Assembly: GCA_964417785.1 (NCBI GenBank)
Contig: CAYQJO010000028.1
Location: 1 to 28,619, forward strand
Origin: DAOTUL01 sp034437435
GTDB lineage: Bacteria > Chloroflexota > Anaerolineae > Aggregatilineales > Phototrophicaceae
Direction of reading: 5' to 3'
DNA length: 28,619 nt
Under the pieces are notes generated by a model. It did no database searches and was not told where the DNA came from. It saw only the letters and a list, made by a program, of their open reading frames with translations. The position numbers and the translations under genes were made by a program. Of the stretch, positions 24,269 through 28,619 are shown in pieces (within the stretch, counting starts at the first letter, position 1; each line of letters begins with the position of its first letter).

Positions 24269-24312
24269 ATGGGTCATAAATGGACCTATGCTGCTGCGGT
24301 TGCTGGCAGCCC

Positions 24313-25758
24313 TTAAACAAAATTTAATAATTTCTTGCCCCATCGGATCGGTCGCCGTGAGAGTAAATCTTCCATCAACATCAAACCGATAGCTTTGCGC
24401 ACCGTCTCGGAATATGTCGGATAGATATGAAAGACATTGGTGAGTGCAGTCAGCCGCAACCCTGTCTTGAGAACCAGTTCCAACTCCACAATCATCTCAC
24501 CAGCTCGTTCTGCCACTATAGTCGCTCCCAGAAGTGTCCCCAACCCCTTATACACCAGCTTGATAAACCCGCGTGTGTTGTTCTCCGCCCGTCCCCGGTC
24601 ACTCTCAGACATCGGCAAGATGAACACCTTCACCGCTTTGCCATAACGTTCACGAGCCTGCGCTTCGGTCAGACCGACATGGGCCACTTCAGGATCGATA
24701 AACGTCACCCAGGGTACACGGTCATCCACACCTTTACTGTTGATGAGCGGCAACGTGACATTCATCCCGGCGGTAATGCCCTGCTGCCCGGCGTAATGGG
24801 TGAACTTCGGCCCTGTGGTGCAGTCACCAACCGCGTATATGTGCGGCACATTGGTGCGCAGGTACTTATCAACCGGAATCCCTGCATCGGTGAACGCGAC
24901 TCCGCTGGCGGCCAAATTCAACCGCTGCACATTGGGCGTGCGACCGACCGCCACCACCAGCATATCGCCAGTTACCGTTTCGCCATTTTGTAGACAGGCC
25001 GTGATCGCCTGACCCGACTGCTCGACTGACTGCACCAATGTATCAGCAATATGGATGCCTTCGTCGGCGAACACATCACGCACAATCTGCTGCGCCTCCG
25101 GCTCATCCCGGCGTAAGAGGGTCTCATCAATGATCGTCACCGCCGCACCCAGGCGACGATAGGCCTGGGCAATCTCGACGCCAATAGGTCCACCGCCCAT
25201 CACCATCAGATGATTCGGCAGGCGGTCGTTCTCAAACAGGGTCTCATTGGTTTTGTAATCCACCTCATTCAGACCAGGTACCGGGGGGATGGTCGGACGT
25301 GCGCCAGTGGCAATCACCAACCACTTTGCTGTCAGCAGGCGCTGGCCGACCTGGACCGTGTGGGCATCGACAAACTGCGCTTCGCCCTGGATGACATCAA
25401 CGCCATATTCTCGTGCGAACACCTCCGGCGTTTCACCAGCATAGACATCTTGAATAGCCGCCTGGATGTAATCACGGACTGCGCCCATATCGACGATTGG
25501 CTCAATCGCCTGTAACCCGTATTCCCCGGCGCTGCGGATGGTATGCGCCACCTGTCCCACCTTTAACAGCGCTTTGCTCGGCACACAGCCGAACCAGGTG
25601 CAATCACCGCCGAGCGCGTGCTTTTCAATCAGCGCAACCCGCTTGTCCAATTTGCCAGCGAAGCCAGCGGCAGAAAGCCCCGCCGCACCAGCTCCAATCA
25701 CTACCAGATCATACCGCTCAGTCGCAGTGGTCACAGGCAATGCACCACTCGAAACCAT
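24313..25758 (-). CDS. FAD/NAD(P)-dependent disulfide oxidoreductase, mercuric-reductase-like
   Basis: With the start at 25758 the protein has 481 residues. It shows the FAD motif VVIGAGAAGLSA (19-30), the redox pair GGDCTWFGCVPSK (C53, C58), a second nucleotide motif MVMGGGPIGVEIAQAY, and the FAD-binding IYAVGDCTTGP. The C-terminal interface motif is HIYPTYSE, with Tyr where dihydrolipoamide dehydrogenase has its catalytic His. There is no N-terminal metal-binding domain and no C-terminal Cys pair, so neither Lpd nor classic MerA is supported. The role is probably reduction of an unknown disulfide, quinone or metal. The gene overlaps the end of zwf by 41 bases. Other starts are possible (ATG 25776, TTG 25740, GTG 25734). 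Confidence 0.85.
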   Translation of the reverse strand: MVSSGALPVTTATERYDLVVIGAGAAGLSAAGFAGKLDKRVALIEKHALGGDCTWFGCVPSKALLKVGQVAHTIRSAGEYGLQAIEPIVDMGAVRDYIQAAIQDVYAGETPEVFAREYGVDVIQGEAQFVDAHTVQVGQRLLTAKWLVIATGARPTIPPVPGLNEVDYKTNETLFENDRLPNHLMVMGGGPIGVEIAQAYRRLGAAVTIIDETLLRRDEPEAQQIVRDVFADEGIHIADTLVQSVEQSGQAITACLQNGETVTGDMLVVAVGRTPNVQRLNLAASGVAFTDAGIPVDKYLRTNVPHIYAVGDCTTGPKFTHYAGQQGITAGMNVTLPLINSKGVDDRVPWVTFIDPEVAHVGLTEAQARERYGKAVKVFILPMSESDRGRAENNTRGFIKLVYKGLGTLLGATIVAERAGEMIVELELVLKTGLRLTALTNVFHIYPTYSETVRKAIGLMLMEDLLSRRPIRWGKKLLNFV

Positions 25759-27184
25759 CCGCGTCCAACAGATCATCGGCTTCGACCGGCCCCCACGAGC
25801 CAGGTGTGTAGCTGGTCATGGCCGGCGCACGTTGACTGTCACGCCAACCCATATGGATCGAGTCGATCAGCTTCCACGACAGCGCAATTTCATCCTCACG
25901 GGCGAACAAAGCAGCATCACCCATCAGTGCATCCAGGATCAATCGCTCATATGCTTCCGGGATCACTCCCTTGCCAAAGCGATTGTCGTAATGAAACTCC
26001 ATATCGACCACATCGCCATAACGCTGATCGGGCAGCTTGGCCTCAAATCCCAGATGAATTCCCTCATCCGGCTGGATGCAGATGGACAGTCGGTTCGGCA
26101 CAGATTTGCCGCGACTATCATGGTTAAACAGTGGCATCGGTGGTTCGCGGAACTGCACCAGAATCTCGCTGGCTTTGTGCTGCAATGCCTTGCCCGAACG
26201 CAGATAAAACGGCACACCGTGCCAGCGCCAATTATCGACATACAGTTTCAACGCAGCATAGGTCGCCGTCTGTGAATCAGCAGGTACACCGTCGGCATCC
26301 AGATAACCCTGGTATTGGCCCCGAACCGTGTTGTGAATCTCGACCGGGCGGATCGCATTCAACACCTTGACCTTCTCGCCGCGCAGATCGTCCGCGCTCA
26401 ACGAAATGGGCGGTTCCATCGCTGTCAGTGCGAGGAGCTGCATCAGGTGATTCTGGAACATATCGCGCAGTATACCGGAACTATCGTAGTATTCAGCCCG
26501 TCGCCCCACATCAACCGATTCGGCTACGGTGATCTGCACATGGCTAATGTAATTGCGATTCCAGATTGGCTCGAAGATCGTGTTGGCAAAACGTAAAAAC
26601 AGGATGTTTTGCGCTGTCTCTTTACCCAGGTAATGATCGATGCGATACACCTGCGACTCGTCAAAAGCGGTATGGATGATCGTGTTCAACTCAGAAGCCG
26701 AATCGAGATCGTAGCCGAACGGCTTCTCCACCACCACACGCCGCCAACCGTCCGGTTCGTCGGTCATGCCATCCGCTTTCAGATTCTCGATAGTGGGAAT
26801 GTAAAGCGACGGTGCGGTCGAGAAATAATACAAGCGGTTAGCATAACCGTGTTCCTGCACATACGCTTCCAGTTCGTGATAACTCTCAATCGACTTGGCA
26901 TTACCCGGCACATAGAAGATGTGTTGGGCAAAGTCCTCCCATTGCGTCAGATCATAGCTTTCCGGGCTGAACTCCTCGACACCATCACGCACATGCTCGC
27001 GAAACTCATCGTGGCTGTAAGTTGTTCGCGAGACTCCCACAACATTGAATTTCTCCGGCAGCCGCTCCTTGCGCTTCAAATTGTACAGCGCCGGGATCAG
27101 CTTCCGCCGCGTCAGATCACCCGACGCCCCAAAGATCACAATCGTCACAGGATCACAGTATTCATTCTTCATCGTAGTCTCCAT
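25718..27184 (-). CDS. zwf: Glucose-6-phosphate 1-dehydrogenase
   Basis: A 488-residue enzyme of typical length. GASGDLT (19-25) is the nucleotide loop, EKPFG (153-157) the conserved substrate/cofactor region, and RIDHYLGKE (181-189) the family signature with catalytic His. It oxidises glucose 6-phosphate to 6-phosphogluconolactone, making NADPH, the entry step of the oxidative pentose phosphate pathway. ATG 27184 is chosen over TTG 27208 because AAGGAGAA lies at good distance before it. The next gene downstream is an overlapping pyridine-nucleotide disulfide oxidoreductase, so NADPH supply and use may be co-expressed. 6-Phosphogluconolactonase is not in the window; gnd is about 14 kb away on the other strand. 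Confidence 0.96.
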   Translation of the reverse strand: METTMKNEYCDPVTIVIFGASGDLTRRKLIPALYNLKRKERLPEKFNVVGVSRTTYSHDEFREHVRDGVEEFSPESYDLTQWEDFAQHIFYVPGNAKSIESYHELEAYVQEHGYANRLYYFSTAPSLYIPTIENLKADGMTDEPDGWRRVVVEKPFGYDLDSASELNTIIHTAFDESQVYRIDHYLGKETAQNILFLRFANTIFEPIWNRNYISHVQITVAESVDVGRRAEYYDSSGILRDMFQNHLMQLLALTAMEPPISLSADDLRGEKVKVLNAIRPVEIHNTVRGQYQGYLDADGVPADSQTATYAALKLYVDNWRWHGVPFYLRSGKALQHKASEILVQFREPPMPLFNHDSRGKSVPNRLSICIQPDEGIHLGFEAKLPDQRYGDVVDMEFHYDNRFGKGVIPEAYERLILDALMGDAALFAREDEIALSWKLIDSIHMGWRDSQRAPAMTSYTPGSWGPVEADDLLDADGFEWCIACDHCD

Positions 27185-27216
27185 GCTCTTCTCCTTCGGT
27201 CTTAACAACGGCTAAG

Positions 27217-27245
27217 TTGACATATCTTCCCTGACGCGCTCAAAT
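27217..27245 (+). promoter_or_regulatory. Likely promoter of the permease gene
   Basis: A perfect TTGACA (27217-27222) is followed after 17 bases by TCAAAT (27240-27245), a 4-of-6 match to the -10 box. The pair lies in the divergent spacer between zwf (-) and the permease (+). Transcription would start near 27252. A zwf promoter must also lie here but is not clear. Confidence 0.45.
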
Positions 27246-27278
27246 CCCCCTATCTAACGAATATTACAGGGAGATCAC

Positions 27279-28571
27279 ATGCAGCTACAGCGCCAACTTG
27301 GCGTATTCGGTGCAACAATGATGGGTCTGGGGTCCATTGTCGGGACTGGCGTTTTCGTCAGCATCGGTATTGCCGCCGGTATTGTCGGCCCTGCGGTAGT
27401 CGTCGCCATTGCCATCGGCGCAATGGTCGCCAGCTTCAACGGCCTCAGCAGCGCCCAACTGGCCGCCAATCACCCGGTCAGCGGCGGCACCTACGAATAC
27501 GGCTATCGCTATCTCAACCCACGCCTCGGATTCATCGCCGGGTGGACCTTCCTGCTCGCGAAAAGCGCCTCCGCTGCGACCGCTGCCCTGGGTTTCTCCG
27601 GCTATTTGATCGACGCGCTCGCACTCGACCGCGACCTGCTGGTACCGCTGGCGCTGGCCGGGGTCTTCATTCTGACCGCCATCATCCTCGGCGGTATCCG
27701 CCGCTCCAACCGGGCCAACATCGTTATCGTATCCGTCACCATCGGCGTGTTGGCTTTCTTCGTCCTCACCGGCCTATCTACCGCCATCGACAACGCCTCC
27801 GGCAATTTCGCCCCCTTCTTCACGGGCGATAACTCAATCCAGACATTGCTGCACGCCAGCGCCCTTATGTTCGTCGCTTACACTGGCTACGGGCGCATCG
27901 CAACTCTCAGTGAAGAGGTCAAGGAACCGCACCACAACATCCCACGCGCCATCATCACCACCCTGATATTCACCATGATTCTGTATATCTCGGTGGCGTT
28001 GGTGGCCGTCGGCGCGATTGGCGCAACCGCACTTAGCGAAGCCACCGACACCGACGCGGCCCCGCTCGAAGTCGCAGCGCAAAGCTTCAACCTGAGCATA
28101 GCACCTGAAATTGTCGCGGTCGGCGCAATTACCGCCATGCTTGGCGTGCTGCTCAACCTGATCCTCGGTCTGTCACGGGTGCTGCTGGCGATGGGACGCC
28201 GCCGTGACATGCCCGCCATCACCGACCGCATTGATACCTCCGGCACTACACCCTATGTCGCCGTGATTGTGATGGGCGTGTTCATCGCCGGACTCGTGCT
28301 GATCGGCGATGTACGCACTACCTGGACCTTCAGCGCCTTCACCGTCCTGATCTACTACGCACTGACCAATCTTGCCGCGCTCCAACTGACCGACACGGAA
28401 CGGCTTTTCCCGCGCTGGGTCTCATGGGCGGGTCTGGGGGCCTGTGTGTTCCTGGCCTTCTGGGTCGAGGTCGAAATCTGGTTGATCGGGCTGGCCCTCA
28501 TCGGCGTCGGCCTGGTGTGGCAGGTCGTGATGAACAACCTACAACTCACCAGCGATCAAACAACATCATAA
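27279..28571 (+). CDS. APC-family amino acid permease
   Basis: The 430-residue polytopic protein has about twelve membrane segments. The first segment contains GLGSIVGTGVFVSIG, the glycine-rich unwound helix used by APC/LeuT-fold transporters for substrate binding. HPVSGGTYEYGYRYLNPRLGFIAGW is also characteristic and is followed by a long loop/segment pattern with EEVKEPHHNIPRAI in the middle. Proteins of this kind import amino acids or polyamines with protons or by exchange. Substrate cannot be deduced. AGGGAG lies just before the ATG. It is monocistronic as far as can be seen. Confidence 0.92.
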   Translation: MQLQRQLGVFGATMMGLGSIVGTGVFVSIGIAAGIVGPAVVVAIAIGAMVASFNGLSSAQLAANHPVSGGTYEYGYRYLNPRLGFIAGWTFLLAKSASAATAALGFSGYLIDALALDRDLLVPLALAGVFILTAIILGGIRRSNRANIVIVSVTIGVLAFFVLTGLSTAIDNASGNFAPFFTGDNSIQTLLHASALMFVAYTGYGRIATLSEEVKEPHHNIPRAIITTLIFTMILYISVALVAVGAIGATALSEATDTDAAPLEVAAQSFNLSIAPEIVAVGAITAMLGVLLNLILGLSRVLLAMGRRRDMPAITDRIDTSGTTPYVAVIVMGVFIAGLVLIGDVRTTWTFSAFTVLIYYALTNLAALQLTDTERLFPRWVSWAGLGACVFLAFWVEVEIWLIGLALIGVGLVWQVVMNNLQLTSDQTTS

Positions 28572-28573
28572 CT

Positions 28574-28619
28574 TTACTTATCCCGCGTGATCGCAAAACC
28601 GCTCATGAACTGCTTTTGC
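28574..28619 (-). CDS. Possible 3' end of a minus-strand gene (cut by window)
   Basis: Read on the minus strand, the right edge encodes ...KQFMSGFAITRDK followed by a TAA at 28576-28574, two bases from the permease stop. Tight convergent gene ends occur elsewhere in the window, so this may be the tail of a real gene, but only 14 codons are visible and no family can be named. Confidence 0.3.
   Translation of the reverse strand, partial: QKQFMSGFAITRDK

Noticed and set aside
24313..25758. Mercuric reductase or dihydrolipoamide dehydrogenase by name
   Set aside because: No HMA domain and no C-terminal vicinal cysteines (MerA), and Tyr replaces the catalytic His of Lpd.
1..28619. CRISPR arrays, tRNA/rRNA genes, transposases and phage genes
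   Set aside because: None seen on reading the sequence: no spaced direct repeats, no cloverleaf or conserved rRNA segments, and no transposase- or integrase-like protein.

Overview
The window looks like a piece of a metagenome-derived or draft bacterial chromosome: moderately GC-rich, very compact, with one 100-N scaffold gap at 7035-7134. The mix of genes suggests an uncultured Chloroflexota (Anaerolineae-like) bacterium. It combines an FeS-type photolyase-related protein, a GT39-like membrane protein with a C-terminal beta-sandwich, TIR/HEAT and TIR/FGE-sulfatase proteins, and a DltB/AlgI-type MBOAT with SGNH partners. This assignment is an inference from gene style; no rRNA or tRNA gene is present to confirm it.

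Left part (1-7919): a 3'-truncated photolyase-related gene (-) diverges from a short + run of a VOC protein, a LON substrate-binding-domain protein and a polytopic membrane protein. This run converges, with overlapping ends, on a minus-strand pair (MBOAT acyltransferase, then SGNH-like membrane-anchored protein). An acyl carrier protein diverges from that pair, and beyond the gap lies a secreted SH3-SGNH protein. MBOAT + SGNH + carrier protein is the logic of Dlt or alginate O-acetylation systems, i.e. envelope acyl transfer.

Central sugar-acid operon (8048-14977, +): D-mannonate/fructuronate oxidoreductase of the SDR type, a LarA-family nickel racemase/epimerase homologue, 6-phosphogluconate dehydrogenase, a HAD hydrolase, uronate isomerase and a polyprenyl synthetase, mostly with tiny gaps or ATGA-type overlaps. 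Read together they suggest a route glucuronate -> fructuronate -> mannonate -> (LarA-like 2-epimerase) gluconate -> 6-phosphogluconate -> ribulose 5-phosphate. The needed gluconate kinase is not in the window. A perfect 9-bp inverted repeat abutting a consensus -10 box sits just before the uronate isomerase gene.

Putative defence pair (14978-20450, +): after an AT-rich 211-bp leader come a 1228-aa TIR-NACHT-like NTPase-HEAT protein and a 516-aa TIR-helical-FGE/C-type-lectin-fold protein. Both TIR domains keep the position expected for the NADase glutamate. This is the best candidate in the window for an undescribed immune system.

Right part (20447-28619): a heterodimeric ABC exporter (two coupled half-transporters with an asymmetric ATPase site pair), a flavin disulfide oxidoreductase overlapping glucose-6-phosphate dehydrogenase (all minus strand), a divergent APC-family amino acid permease (+), and possibly the last codons of a further minus-strand gene at the right edge.
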